Shown: positions 1 through 9,134, counted from the first letter of the stretch. The stretch: DNA of 43,217 nt from JANPJV01 sp031425695 (GCA_031425695.1 JANPJV010000242.1:1-43217); one strand, 5' to 3'. The notes: generated by a model not told the origin, from the letters alone. Program-made: numbers and translations.

Positions 1-60
1 GACCTTGTCCGGACGCTTTCGGCATTTGTCAGGGAAAGCGTCCGGACAAGGTCCGGACCC
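1..60. repeat. Family B palindromic repeat, copy 1 (cut by window edge)
   Basis: The left arm GACCTTGTCCGGACGCTTT (1-19) pairs with the right arm AAAGCGTCCGGACAAGGTC (35-53), which continues CGGACCC. The left arm has lost its outer GGGTCCG to the window start. The same arm sequence recurs near 10133 and 19335, so this is a dispersed REP-like element. It lies about 100 bases upstream of the first gene, and the rest of that leader (61-157) shows nothing else I can support. Confidence 0.85.
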
Positions 61-157
61 ACGCAAAGCAGCAGCCGACGCCCGCCACCCGCCACTATCG
101 GCACAGGCCTCGGCCAGGGCGCCTCTCTAGAATCGCGCGCCTCTATGGCTGGCGGCG

Positions 158-2413
158 GTGCGAATGGGCTCGAAGTTGGAATTGCGCATTGCGGTCGCGC
201 TGGCTGCGATGCTGTCAGCCGCGACCGCCGCGTGCGCCGAACCCGGCGTCATCACCGTTGATGGCGTGATCGACGAGGCCGAGTGGGCAGGGGCGACGCT
301 GATCGACGACTTCGTCGTGGTCGAGCCATTTTCGCGCACGGTGCCGGCACAGCCGACGCAAGTGCGCATGAAGTCGACGCCGGAAGGCCTGGCTTTCGCC
401 TTTCGCTGCATCCAGCCGCCCGGCGTTGCGCGGCTGGCGGAGCTCACGCCGCGGGATGCGGATATCCCGGGTGACCGGGTCAACGTCTTCGTCGACTTCA
501 ACGCCAACGGCGAAACCGCCTACAACTTCACTATTGGCCTCTCGGGCGCGACGCAGGACGCCACGCTTACCAACGAGAACTCCTACAGCCCGGACTGGGA
601 CGGTGACTGGCAGCACGCGGTGAGCGCGGATGCGGACGGCTGGAACGCGGAGTTCCTGCTCCCCTGGTCGATCGCCGCAATGAGCGGTAGCGGAACACCC
701 CGGCGCACCATCGCGCTGATGGTCGACCGCGTGATCGGCAATCCGTTCGAGCGCAGTGGATCGCCGGCAGCGAGCTTTTCGCGCCCGCGCTTCGTGTCCG
801 AGTTCCGTCGCTACGAGATCGATCAGTACAGTGCCAGCGTGCTGCACTTTTTCCCTTATGTGAGCGCAGGCTACGACTTCATCGAGGATGGCCGCGATGC
901 CAAGGCTGGCGTCGATCTCTATTGGAAGCCCTCCGGTGATTTCCAACTGACGGCGGCGCTGAATCCCGATTTCGGCCAGGTCGAGGCCGACCAGCTGGTG
1001 GTCAATTTCGATGCGGTCGAGACCTTCTTTTCAGACAAGCGCCCGTTCTTTACCGAAAACCAGGCGCTGTTCGATCTGCGCACGCCCGACAACGGCTTCC
1101 TGATCTATACGCGACGTATCGGTGGTCCGGCCGACGACGGCTCAGGCGCGGCCGATATCGATCTCGCGCTGAAGGTCAACGGCTCCGCATTCGGACTCGA
1201 CTATGGCGTGCTGACCGCGCGCGAGGCCGACCACGCCGATGATCTCGGCAGCCTGTTCTACGCGCAGCGGCTGCTGCGGGCTGGCGACGATCTCTCGCTC
1301 GGCTACCTGTCGACCTATACCGACCGCCCCTTTCTCGATCGCGAGGCGCTGGTGCACGCCGTCGATGCCACCTGGCGCGCCAATGCGAAATGGGCGGTAA
1401 CCGGGCAAGTGATCGCCAGCGATGTCGACAACCCGATCAGGGACAAGCGCGGAACGGGCGCCTGGGCGCGGATCGACTACACCGCGACCCAAGACCTGCG
1501 CCAGGAGCTCGAAGTCACTCACTTCGAGCGCAGCCTGGATTTCAACGACATGGGCTTCCAGCGCCGGGCCAGCCTGAACGAGCTAGAGTGGACCATCCAG
1601 TACCAGCAGAACATCGCCGATCCGCAGTCGAAGCTGCGCGGGCGCAACACGACGTTCGAAGTGCAGGCGCGCGGCAATGACGAAGGCGACCGGTTGCCCA
1701 CGCATCTGTTCCTCACTCACCAATGGCAATTCCGCACGGGTGCGTCGCTATTGCTGAGTGGCGAATTGCGATCCGCCGGTTTCAACGACCTGATTTCGCG
1801 CGGCAACGGACTGGCTTATTTCCCCACGCGCCAGTTGTTGTACGCCGAGTACACCACCCCGCGCCTTGGCGACTGGCAGTTCGAGCTGCGTGGCAATGCC
1901 TACAACGAGGGCCTGCAGCAGGAGGCTTTCCAGGTCGGCCTCGGCACCGCCTTTTACGCCAGCGAAAGCCTGACCCTCGATGGCGATCTCAACTTCGCCG
2001 AAAGCCGCGGCTGGCTGATCTGGGACGAAAGCAACCGTTTCGGGGCGTATGCGCGCGAGCAGATCAACGCCAGCGTGAACCTGAACTGGTTCCCGGCCGA
2101 CCGCCACGAGTTCCGCGTCAAACTGCAATGGCTCGGCATCAACGCCCACGACGCCGTCGCCTATCGCACCGACCCGCGCGGGCGCCTCCAGGCCAGCGGC
2201 GAGGAGCTGCCGGACTTCAATATCACCAACCTCGGCCTGCAACTCCGCTACCGCTGGGAATTCGCCCCGCAGTCGGATTTGTATTTGGTCTATGGCCGCG
2301 GCGGATTTGTCGAGGAAATCGGAGAGGAACGTGATTTCGGCGAGCTTTTGGATGCCGCGATCGAACTCCGCGATGCCGACCAGTTCCTGGTCAAGGTCAG
2401 GAAGCGGTTCTAG
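158..2413 (+). CDS. DUF5916 outer-membrane beta-barrel protein with N-terminal CBM9-like domain
   Basis: The 751-residue product starts with a signal peptide (about residues 1-27, cut after ACA). A CBM9-like beta-sandwich follows (about 30-210), opening with the typical ITVDGVIDEAEW and containing an NVFVDFNANG segment. From about residue 230 (FFPYVSAGYDF) to the end is a DUF5916 barrel with the family's conserved FFSDKRPFFTEN stretch. The protein ends in phenylalanine, as outer-membrane barrels usually do. The family is secreted and its ligand is unknown; carbohydrate binding is suggested only by the fold. The start is GTG at 158, and ATG at 164 is an equally good alternative that also keeps the signal peptide. 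The gene is monocistronic and converges on tyrA across a family C hairpin that begins 4 bases after the stop. Confidence 0.85.
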   Translation: MRMGSKLELRIAVALAAMLSAATAACAEPGVITVDGVIDEAEWAGATLIDDFVVVEPFSRTVPAQPTQVRMKSTPEGLAFAFRCIQPPGVARLAELTPRDADIPGDRVNVFVDFNANGETAYNFTIGLSGATQDATLTNENSYSPDWDGDWQHAVSADADGWNAEFLLPWSIAAMSGSGTPRRTIALMVDRVIGNPFERSGSPAASFSRPRFVSEFRRYEIDQYSASVLHFFPYVSAGYDFIEDGRDAKAGVDLYWKPSGDFQLTAALNPDFGQVEADQLVVNFDAVETFFSDKRPFFTENQALFDLRTPDNGFLIYTRRIGGPADDGSGAADIDLALKVNGSAFGLDYGVLTAREADHADDLGSLFYAQRLLRAGDDLSLGYLSTYTDRPFLDREALVHAVDATWRANAKWAVTGQVIASDVDNPIRDKRGTGAWARIDYTATQDLRQELEVTHFERSLDFNDMGFQRRASLNELEWTIQYQQNIADPQSKLRGRNTTFEVQARGNDEGDRLPTHLFLTHQWQFRTGASLLLSGELRSAGFNDLISRGNGLAYFPTRQLLYAEYTTPRLGDWQFELRGNAYNEGLQQEAFQVGLGTAFYASESLTLDGDLNFAESRGWLIWDESNRFGAYAREQINASVNLNWFPADRHEFRVKLQWLGINAHDAVAYRTDPRGRLQASGEELPDFNITNLGLQLRYRWEFAPQSDLYLVYGRGGFVEEIGEERDFGELLDAAIELRDADQFLVKVRKRF

Positions 2414-2416
2414 GAG

Positions 2417-2512
2417 CTGGTTTCGGTTTCGGTATTCGGTTTCGGAGAAGGCGAAGCGCCATTTCGTCTTACCCGGTGCCTTTTCCGAAACCGAAACCGA
2501 CAACCGAAACCA
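2417..2512. repeat. Family C hexamer-stem inverted repeat, copy 1
   Basis: The left arm is a run of GGTTTC-type hexamers (2417-2444). The right arm is the complementary run of CCGAAA-type hexamers (2485-2512). The loop is about 40 bases and unlike the loops of the other copies. The element fills the whole convergent gap: the DUF5916 gene ends at 2413 and the tyrA stop codon occupies 2513-2515. In this position it could act as a two-way transcription terminator, but there is no clear T-run, so this is inference. Confidence 0.85.
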
Positions 2513-3607
2513 TCACTTCCCGCGCGCGCTCAAGTACCCGCGTCCTCTTTCCATCAGCGACACAAAGCCAATCTCGTCGCCTTCCTCCACGCAGCGCGTG
2601 AGCTCGTCGACGGCGCGCTTGAGGGCACCGAGGGCTTCGCCGCGGAAGGCGTTGAGGGACTGGATCTCGAAATAGAGGCGCGGGTTTTCGTTGGCGACGC
2701 CGCTGGCGATCTTGAGCTGGCGGTCGAAGGTGGTGCTGCTCATCCGGGCGAGCTTCGGTGCGGCTTCGCCGGAGTTGGCGAGCGCGCTCATGAAGGCAAT
2801 GTTGAGCGCATGGCTCAGGCCGAGTACGTAGGCGATCAGGTGATCGTGCTCGGCGAGCGCCATCTCAACCGGTTGCGCCATCGTCTCGACGAACAGCGCG
2901 CGCGCTTCGCGCACAGCCTCGTTCGCGCCGACCGGCATGAAGATCACGTGGCGATCGGACAGCAATGCCGCGTCCGGCCCGAACATCGGATGCACCGAGC
3001 AGATCTTGAGGCCAGCCTTGGCGCAGGCGGCGAGACCGTCCTGCACCGGCGTCTTGAGCGAGCCGATGTCGAACACGAGCGCCTTGGGGCGGCGCTCGGC
3101 CAGCGTGTGCAGGATGGCGTTGGTGGCGCGCAACGGCGCCGCAACGACGATCAGATCCTGGTCGAGCGCGCTCTGCGCCCAGTCGCCGACTTCCGGCAAG
3201 CCATCGGGCGCACCGCCCGGATCGGCGACCTCGACCGCATAGCCTTGCGCGGCGAGAAAGCGCACGAACCAGCGCCCCATGCGCCCATTGCCACCAATGA
3301 TCAGCGCCCGCGCGCCGTCGCCCTTGGCGCCGAGACGCACGCGATCCTGTTCCTGCGTGGTCAGCGACGACTCGATCAGCAGCTTCAGGACCTGCTCGGC
3401 AATCTCCGGATCAAGCCCCGCCGCGTCCGCACGCGAGCGCACGTTCGAGATCACCTCCCGCTCGCGCTGATAGTCCCGCAACTGCTTGCCCTGCGCATGC
3501 TTCCACCGCCCGATCTCCGCCACGATCTCCTGCCGCCGCGCAATCGCTCCGATCAGCTGCGCATCGACAAGGTCCAGCTCAGCACGAAGTTCGATAAGCG
3601 GACGCAT
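2513..3607 (-). CDS. tyrA: Bifunctional chorismate mutase / prephenate dehydrogenase (T-protein)
   Basis: The 364-residue enzyme makes 4-hydroxyphenylpyruvate for tyrosine: it converts chorismate to prephenate, then oxidises it with NAD. Residues 1-90 are an AroQ-type helical chorismate mutase (LRAELDLVDAQL, ending QEQDRVR). A Rossmann domain follows with GGNGRMG at 105-111. The prephenate dehydrogenase signature HPMFGP is at 206-211, and the helical C-terminal domain runs to the end. Length and order match the E. coli-type T-protein. An ATG further upstream is open, but MRPLIELRAEL at 3607 fits the family start, and the extra residues look like leader. It is transcribed alone; its 5' region holds a long palindrome (3645-3848). 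Confidence 0.95.
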   Translation of the reverse strand: MRPLIELRAELDLVDAQLIGAIARRQEIVAEIGRWKHAQGKQLRDYQREREVISNVRSRADAAGLDPEIAEQVLKLLIESSLTTQEQDRVRLGAKGDGARALIIGGNGRMGRWFVRFLAAQGYAVEVADPGGAPDGLPEVGDWAQSALDQDLIVVAAPLRATNAILHTLAERRPKALVFDIGSLKTPVQDGLAACAKAGLKICSVHPMFGPDAALLSDRHVIFMPVGANEAVREARALFVETMAQPVEMALAEHDHLIAYVLGLSHALNIAFMSALANSGEAAPKLARMSSTTFDRQLKIASGVANENPRLYFEIQSLNAFRGEALGALKRAVDELTRCVEEGDEIGFVSLMERGRGYLSARGK

Positions 3608-3644
3608 GGGGGCTGAGGCTGTGGATAAGGAGAGCGCGAAGATA

Positions 3645-3848
3645 GAGCACCAGAGCGCAGAAGCTCTATCCACAGATTACACAGATGAAAGGCGGATTAA
3701 GAGCAATGCGTCAGGACCAACTTGCGCGTGGCCACCTGGGGACGAGTCAAACAACCGCACCACGGGCCAAAACAGCTTCAAGGGCCTTTAATCCGCTTTT
3801 ATCTGTGTAATCTGTGGATAAAAGCTCTCGCTCCTTGCTCTGGTGCTC
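3645..3848. repeat. Long inverted repeat with DnaA-box-like cores
   Basis: The arms at 3662-3700 and 3788-3826 are 39 bases each and match as inverted copies with about four mismatches. Both carry the core ATCCACAGATTACACAGAT. An outer pair, GAGCACCAGAGC (3645-3656) and GCTCTGGTGCTC (3837-3848), extends the symmetry. The right arm contains TGTGGATAA (3813-3821), identical to a DnaA box. Another copy of that 9-mer lies just outside at 3620-3628. The element separates two minus-strand genes (tyrA and the CBS gene). I see no ORF in this gap that deserves a call. Confidence 0.85.
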
Positions 3849-3867
3849 CTCGTTGTTGATCCGAAGC

Positions 3868-4299
3868 TCACCCCGCGATGTACTGCGTCAGCTGGGCGAT
3901 TTCCTTGTCCTGGGCCTGGATGATGTGGCGGACCAAGTCGCCGATGGAGAGCATGCCGACAACTTTGTCGTCGTCGAGGACGGGGAGGTGGCGGATGCGT
4001 TTGTCGGTCATGAGGCGCATGCATTCGCGGCTGCGCGACTGCGGGCTGACGGTGTAGAGCGGGGCCGGGGTCATGATCGCGGAGACCGGCGTGTCGCGGG
4101 AATTGCGGCCGAGCAGGATGACCTTGCGCGCGTAGTCGCGCTCGGTGACGATGCCGATGAGCTTGCCGCCTTCCATAACCAGCAGGGCGCCGATGCTTTT
4201 TTCGGCCATGACGCGGATGGCTTCGTAGACCGGATCTTCAGGTTTCAGGCAGAAGACGTCGGGGCTTTTGTCGGCGAGCAATTGACTGACGGGTAGCAT
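3868..4299 (-). CDS. CBS-pair domain protein
   Basis: The 143-residue cytoplasmic protein consists almost entirely of two CBS domains (about 12-70 and 77-137). Such pairs bind adenine nucleotides (AMP, ATP, SAM) as energy or metabolite sensors. Visible CBS marks are GIVTERDYARKV in the first domain and RHLPVLDDDKVVGMLSIGDL in the second. There is no attached enzyme or channel domain, so its partner is unknown. It is divergent from the patatin gene with about 100 bases between the starts, so a shared promoter region is possible. The start ATG follows a plausible GGAG-like site (AAGGAGTCAGGGG). Confidence 0.9.
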   Translation of the reverse strand: MLPVSQLLADKSPDVFCLKPEDPVYEAIRVMAEKSIGALLVMEGGKLIGIVTERDYARKVILLGRNSRDTPVSAIMTPAPLYTVSPQSRSRECMRLMTDKRIRHLPVLDDDKVVGMLSIGDLVRHIIQAQDKEIAQLTQYIAG

Positions 4300-4397
4300 C
4301 CCCTGACTCCTTCATTGGCCCCGCGACGGGTGACGCCATTATTTTCATGTCGCGCCGCCTCACGCAAACGTTCTTTCTCAAAGAAGCCTGTGCCTGC

Positions 4398-6674
4398 ATG
4401 ACCGCATTCTACGTTTCGACTCGCCTCGTGCCGGCATCGGTGATGGGAGCCGCCATGGCCGCGATGCTCCTGTTCCTGGTCATTTCCCCGGCCTTGCGGG
4501 CGCAGGCGCCCATGGCCACTCCCGCACCCGAGTGCATTGGCTTGGTGCTGGGCGGCGGTGGCGCGCGCGGCGCCGCCCATATCGGCGTGCTCAAGGTGCT
4601 CGAGCGCGAGCGCATTCCCATCTGCCGGGTTGTTGGAACCAGCATGGGCGCCATCGTCGGTGCGCTTTACTCGATTGGTTATCGCGCGGATGAGATCGAG
4701 AAGATCATCGCCGAGGTCGACTGGAAGGGGACGTTGTCCGACGACACCCTGCGCCAGGACCAGCCGATCCGGCGCAAGATCGATTCACTGACCTTCGCCG
4801 GAGATGGCAACGAAATCGGCTTGCGCGACGGTGCGCTGCAACTGCCGCGGGGCTTGCTGCAGGGCCAGCGCCTGGAAATGTTGCTGCGGCGCATCCTGTT
4901 GCCGGCCGCAAACGTCAAGTCGTTTGACGAGCTGCCGATCCCATTCCGCGCGGTGGCGACCGATCTGCTGGATGGCAGTGAAGTCGTGATCGGCAGCGGC
5001 AATATTGCCGCTGCTATCCGCGCCAGCATGTCGGTGCCAGGCGTTTTCCAGCCGATCCGCGTGAATGGCCGGTTGCTGATCGACGGCGGCATCGCCAACA
5101 ACGTGCCGATCAGCGTCGCCCGCGAGTTTGGCGCCACCCGGCTGGTCGTGGTCGATGTCGGGGCACCGGTCTTGCGCGAGGACGAGCTCGACTCGCCGGT
5201 CAGCGTGAGCTTCCAGGTCATCAATGTGCTGATGCAGCGGGTCACCGACGCGTCGCTGGCGACACTGACGGTGAACGACGTGCTGATCCGGCCGGAGCTC
5301 GGCGACATCGGCAGCGCCGACTTCGTACGCGCGATCCAGTCGGTCCCGCTCGGGGCGGCCGCCGCGGAGACCAAGTTGGCGGCGCTCCAGGTGATGAGCG
5401 TCGATGCGGAGAGCTATGCGCGTTTCACCGAAAACCAGCGGATCCATGCACCCAGTCTCAAGCGCATCGAGTTCGTGCGCGTGGTCGAGGAGCGCAGCCG
5501 CTCGGCGGGTCTCGTGCGCACGCGCCTCGCTGAGCTCGAAGGCCAGCCACTCGACCTGGCCGCACTCGAGCTGGCCATTGCCAAGATCTACGCCGACGAC
5601 CGCTTCGAGCGCATCACCTGGCGCCCGGTCGAAGAGGACGGGCGCCATGGCATCGAAGTACTGCCGGTCGACAAGGGCTGGGGCCCGCACTACCTGCGTG
5701 CTGGCCTGGGCCTCTCCGATGATTTTGCCGGGCGCAGCGATTACCAGCTCAGCGCCGACCTCACCCTCACCGGCATCAACGAATTCGGCGCCGAATGGCG
5801 CACGCGCGCTGATCTCGGCAGCGTGTCCGGCCTGCGCACCGAGTTCTACCAGCCGATCGGCGACCGCCGGGATTTCTTCGTGACCGCCTCGGTTGGCTCG
5901 TCGGCACGCAATTACCGCGTACGCACAGGCGATGATGTGCTCGCCGAGTTCCGCCAGGAACGCTACCTCATTGGTCTCGAAGGGGGCTACAACGCCTCCG
6001 ACGACCTGCAGCTCTACGCTGGCCTCGCCATTGGCCGCGACATTCTAGGTCGCACGATCGGCGGCACCGAATTCCCGCGTGCAACGGAGAGCGATTTCTC
6101 GCGTCTCTATGCCGGCGTGCTCTACGACACGCTCGATGGTGCCGGCTTTCCGACCCGCGGCGGGCGCTTGTCAGCCCGCTACAGCTTCTACCTGCCAACG
6201 CTCGGCACCATCGACGACGGCCAAGTCGCGCAGTTCAGCTGGGACTACGCGATCAATCGCGGGCGCGGCACCCTGCTCATGGGCCTGCGCGCACAGACAG
6301 CGATCGTCGAGAACGATGCTTTTGAAGCCTTCGGCTCCCTGGGTGGGCTGGCTTTCCTCTCCGGCTACGGCGAGCGCGACCTCATTGGCAGCGAAATCGC
6401 CCTTGCCCGCGCCATCTACTACCGGCGCATGGACGACTACAGCAAGCTGCTCACCCTGCCCACGTATCTCGGGTTTTCGCTGGAAGCGGGCCAAGCCTGG
6501 CCGAGCCGCGACGACGTTAGCTTCGATTCGCTGACCGTTGCCGCCAGCGTCTTCGTCGGCGCCGACACCCTGCTCGGCCCCATCTTCATCGGCTACGGCC
6601 GCAACGACGACGACATCGGCAGCTTTTATCTCAACTTCCGGCCGCTGGTGCGGACGCTGGATGAGACGCGGTAG
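4398..6674 (+). CDS. Patatin-like phospholipase fused to POTRA and BamA-type barrel (type Vd, PlpD-like)
   Basis: The product is about 758 residues. A signal peptide covers residues 1-36 (hydrophobic stretch then AQA). The patatin domain has the oxyanion loop GGGGARG (52-58), nucleophile serine in GTSMG (Ser82) and catalytic aspartate in DGG (Asp229). A POTRA-like segment follows (about 355-430: RIEFVRVVEERSRSAGLVRTRL), then an Omp85/BamA-type barrel to the C-terminus. In the known family (PlpD of Pseudomonas) the barrel exports the lipase in cis. Both catalytic residues are present, so an active lipase is expected. ATG 4398 was preferred because AAAGAAG lies upstream and the signal peptide is good; 4347 and 4443 are alternatives. 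Confidence 0.9.
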   Translation: MTAFYVSTRLVPASVMGAAMAAMLLFLVISPALRAQAPMATPAPECIGLVLGGGGARGAAHIGVLKVLERERIPICRVVGTSMGAIVGALYSIGYRADEIEKIIAEVDWKGTLSDDTLRQDQPIRRKIDSLTFAGDGNEIGLRDGALQLPRGLLQGQRLEMLLRRILLPAANVKSFDELPIPFRAVATDLLDGSEVVIGSGNIAAAIRASMSVPGVFQPIRVNGRLLIDGGIANNVPISVAREFGATRLVVVDVGAPVLREDELDSPVSVSFQVINVLMQRVTDASLATLTVNDVLIRPELGDIGSADFVRAIQSVPLGAAAAETKLAALQVMSVDAESYARFTENQRIHAPSLKRIEFVRVVEERSRSAGLVRTRLAELEGQPLDLAALELAIAKIYADDRFERITWRPVEEDGRHGIEVLPVDKGWGPHYLRAGLGLSDDFAGRSDYQLSADLTLTGINEFGAEWRTRADLGSVSGLRTEFYQPIGDRRDFFVTASVGSSARNYRVRTGDDVLAEFRQERYLIGLEGGYNASDDLQLYAGLAIGRDILGRTIGGTEFPRATESDFSRLYAGVLYDTLDGAGFPTRGGRLSARYSFYLPTLGTIDDGQVAQFSWDYAINRGRGTLLMGLRAQTAIVENDAFEAFGSLGGLAFLSGYGERDLIGSEIALARAIYYRRMDDYSKLLTLPTYLGFSLEAGQAWPSRDDVSFDSLTVAASVFVGADTLLGPIFIGYGRNDDDIGSFYLNFRPLVRTLDETR

Positions 6675-6694
6675 TGAGCGGCGCGAGTCGAATT

Positions 6695-6788
6695 CGTAGG
6701 TCATGTTGGCCGCGTCAGCGGACTACTTGACTCGCTTTCCGCGCAGAGAGCCGTCAAGTAGTCCGCTTCGCGGACAACATGACCTACG
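6695..6788. repeat. Family A palindromic repeat, copy 1
   Basis: The outer arms begin CGTAGGTCATGTTG and end CAACATGACCTACG. Each half contains a small internal hairpin (CCGC...GCGG), and the middle pairs through CTACTTGAC / GTCAAGTAG. A cross-shaped fold is therefore possible. The element lies in the convergent gap between the patatin gene (stop 6674) and the aminopeptidase gene (stop 6821), that is, 3' of both. Confidence 0.9.
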
Positions 6789-6820
6789 TCAGGCCGTGTG
6801 ACCCTTGGCGTCGTCCTCGC

Positions 6821-8209
6821 TCAACCGTATTTCGTCTGAAGGAACGCGAACGCCGCCCTTAACCCCTGGCAATCGCCACCCGGCGGTCGACCCGGCCGGC
6901 CCTCGCTCCAGCAATAAGTGTCGAGGTGGGCCCAAGGGATTGATTCGGGAACAAAGCGCTTCAAGTACAGCGCGGCGGTGATGGCGCCGCCCATGCGCGA
7001 GACGCCGGCGTTGTTGAGATCGGCGATCTTGCTTTCGAGGAGCGGGTAGTAATCCTCCCAGAGCGGCATTTCCCAGAGCGGATCGCCCTGTTCCCGGCCC
7101 GCGGCAAGCAGGCCCTGGGCGAGCTCGGGGCGATTGGCGAACAGCGCCGGAAGGTCGGCGCCGAGCGCGATGCGCGCGGCACCGGTCAGGGTCGCGAAGT
7201 CCATCATCAATTCGGGCTTGCCCTCGACAGCGCGGGTAATCGCGTCGCACAGCACGACCCGGCCCTCGGCATCGGTATTGCCGATCTCGACGGTGACGCC
7301 CGCGCGGGTCGAGATGACTTCGCCCGGGCGATACGATTCGGGGCCAATCGCGTTCTCGACTGCCGGGACCAGAAGGTGCAGGCGCACTGGCATGCGCGTC
7401 TCCATGATCAGCTGCGCCAGCGCGATCGCGACCGCGGCGCCGCCCATGTCCTTCTTCATCATGCCCATGCCGTCGGCATTCTTGATGTCGAGCCCACCGG
7501 TGTCGAAGCACACGCCCTTGCCGAGAATGGCGATCCGCGGATCGCTCTCGCGCCCCCAGAGCATCTCCAGCAGGCGCGGTGCTCGGTGGCTGGCGCGCCC
7601 GACGGCGTGGATGGCGGGATAGTTGTCGCGCAGGAGCTCGGCACCGACGCTGCTCTGCACCTTGCCGCCATGCAGGGTGGCCAAGCGCTCGATCTCGTCC
7701 TGCAGGTGGCCAGGACCCAGGTCTTCGGTTGGCGTGTTTACGTAATCGCGCGCCAGGTAGACGGCAGCGACGACGCGCATGAGCTCGACACGCTCGGCTT
7801 CTGAATCGATCGCCAGGCGTGCGAGCGCGCGCTGGCCTTTTGGCCGGTAGCGCGTGAATTGATAGGCACCGAGCGCAAAGCTGAGCGCGAGCCGGCGGCG
7901 CACCGCGGGCGGCAGGGCTGCCGGCAGGCTGAAGCCCTGCGGCGGCAACGCGACAGCGGCGAGGCCCAGCGACCACGGATCTTCCCAGGAGCGGATCGCC
8001 ACCACCGCGCGCGTCAGTTCGCCGTCGGCTGCAAACAACAGGCCCTGCGTGTACCGCCGGCCTTCGAAGCGCTGCGCCGCCAGCTGTGTACGCAGTCCCG
8101 CATCCAGCGCGTCGCGCCACGCCGCAAACTCGGATTCGAGGACCAGTTCCAGCGGCAACGCACGCGCATCCGCGCCTGTGAGGATCTCTGCGATCGGCAA
8201 GTCGGCCAC
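6821..8209 (-). CDS. M17 leucyl aminopeptidase family protein
   Basis: The cytosolic dimetal aminopeptidase is about 462 residues and releases N-terminal residues from peptides. The C-terminal catalytic half carries the family signature NTDAEGR (about 311-317) and the metal/lysine region GKGVCFDTGGLDIK (about 226-239), followed by MMKKDMGGA. The N-terminal domain is shorter and less conserved, as in the peptidase B-like branch. The reading frame is open up to 8311, but the extra codons come from a family C hairpin (residues KTENRKPTTTK), so I place the start at GTG 8209. The exact start is uncertain because no strong ribosome site is visible. The gene is divergent from parA. Confidence 0.9.
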   Translation of the reverse strand: MADLPIAEILTGADARALPLELVLESEFAAWRDALDAGLRTQLAAQRFEGRRYTQGLLFAADGELTRAVVAIRSWEDPWSLGLAAVALPPQGFSLPAALPPAVRRRLALSFALGAYQFTRYRPKGQRALARLAIDSEAERVELMRVVAAVYLARDYVNTPTEDLGPGHLQDEIERLATLHGGKVQSSVGAELLRDNYPAIHAVGRASHRAPRLLEMLWGRESDPRIAILGKGVCFDTGGLDIKNADGMGMMKKDMGGAAVAIALAQLIMETRMPVRLHLLVPAVENAIGPESYRPGEVISTRAGVTVEIGNTDAEGRVVLCDAITRAVEGKPELMMDFATLTGAARIALGADLPALFANRPELAQGLLAAGREQGDPLWEMPLWEDYYPLLESKIADLNNAGVSRMGGAITAALYLKRFVPESIPWAHLDTYCWSEGRPGRPPGGDCQGLRAAFAFLQTKYG

Positions 8210-8242
8210 TCCGTTTGCGATAGTGGGCGATTGTAGCTTCGT

Positions 8243-8319
8243 GGTTGTCGGTTTTCGGTTTTCGGTTTTTGGCGGAGCAGCCCTGCTTCTACCTAAAACC
8301 GAAACCGACACCCGACACC
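8243..8319. repeat. Family C hexamer-stem inverted repeat, copy 2
   Basis: The left arm GGTTGTCGGTTTTCGG (from 8243) continues to 8270. The right arm (8295-8319) is the complementary ACCGAAACCGACACCC-type run. The loop is about 24 bases. Unlike the other copies, this one sits between divergent genes, 28 bases upstream of the parA start and just upstream of the aminopeptidase start. It must therefore overlap or adjoin their promoters. The left arm is readable without stops on the minus strand and falsely lengthens the aminopeptidase frame. Confidence 0.8.
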
Positions 8320-8346
8320 AGCGGCCCGGGTTAGCATCGCCCCCCT

Positions 8347-9132
8347 ATGGCCAAGATCATTGCGGTAACCAATCAGAAAGGCGGGGTGGGCAAGACCACC
8401 ACCTGCGTCAATCTGGCGGCAGCGCTCGCGGAAGTGAAGCGCCGCGTGCTGCTGATCGATTTCGATCCGCAGGGCCACGCGACCATGGGCTCGGGCATTC
8501 CGAAGAAGGAGTCGAAGCCGTCCGGTTGTGAAGTCCTGCTCCACGAAGTGCCGATCGAGCAGGCAATCCGCAACATCGAAGAGAACTTCGACCTGTTGCC
8601 GGGCAACGGCGACTTGACCGCGGCAGAGGTACGCATGATGCCGATGCCGGGCCGCGAGATGCGCCTCAAGCAGCTGCTGGCGCCGCTCAAGGACAAGTAT
8701 CACTACGTCATCATCGACTGCCCGCCGTCGCTTGGTGTGCTCACCCTGAACGCGCTCACCGCCGCCGATTCGGTGTTGATCCCGATCCAGTGCGAGTTCT
8801 ATGCGCTCGATGGCCTGTCGTCATTGATGGACACGATCAAGGCGGTCAAGGCCAGCGTCAATCCCGGCCTGCAGATCGAGGGCCTGCTGCGCACCATGTT
8901 CGACGTGCGCAACAACCTCGGCAACCAGGTCAGCAACCAGCTGATCAAACACTTCGGCGACAAGGTCTTCCGCACCATCGTGCCGCGCAATGTGCGCCTG
9001 GCCGAGGCGCCGAGCCATGGCCAGCCGATCACCCACTACGATCGCGAGTCGCGCGGTTCGGTTGCCTATCTCGGCCTCGCCGGGGAGATCATTCGGCACG
9101 AGCGCGAGCTGGCTAGTCGTCGATCGGTCTGA
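8347..9132 (+). CDS. parA: Chromosome partitioning ATPase ParA (Soj family)
   Basis: This 261-residue ParA/MinD-type ATPase drives separation of newly copied origins together with ParB and parS sites. The deviant Walker A motif KGGVGKTT is at residues 11-18 with the signature lysine 11. Walker A' is LLIDFDPQGH and Walker B is YVIIDCPPSLG. The length is that of chromosomal (not plasmid) ParA, without an N-terminal HTH. It is followed by parB 137 bases downstream on the same strand. That gap is rich in hairpins (9135-9239), so the two genes may be differentially expressed. The start ATG fits the family N-terminus (MAKIIAVTNQKGGVG). Confidence 0.97.
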   Translation: MAKIIAVTNQKGGVGKTTTCVNLAAALAEVKRRVLLIDFDPQGHATMGSGIPKKESKPSGCEVLLHEVPIEQAIRNIEENFDLLPGNGDLTAAEVRMMPMPGREMRLKQLLAPLKDKYHYVIIDCPPSLGVLTLNALTAADSVLIPIQCEFYALDGLSSLMDTIKAVKASVNPGLQIEGLLRTMFDVRNNLGNQVSNQLIKHFGDKVFRTIVPRNVRLAEAPSHGQPITHYDRESRGSVAYLGLAGEIIRHERELASRRSV

Positions 9133-9134
9133 AT

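Noticed and set aside
8210..8311. N-terminal extension of the aminopeptidase frame
   Set aside because: The extra codons are mainly translated family C hairpin DNA and do not resemble the M17 family start.
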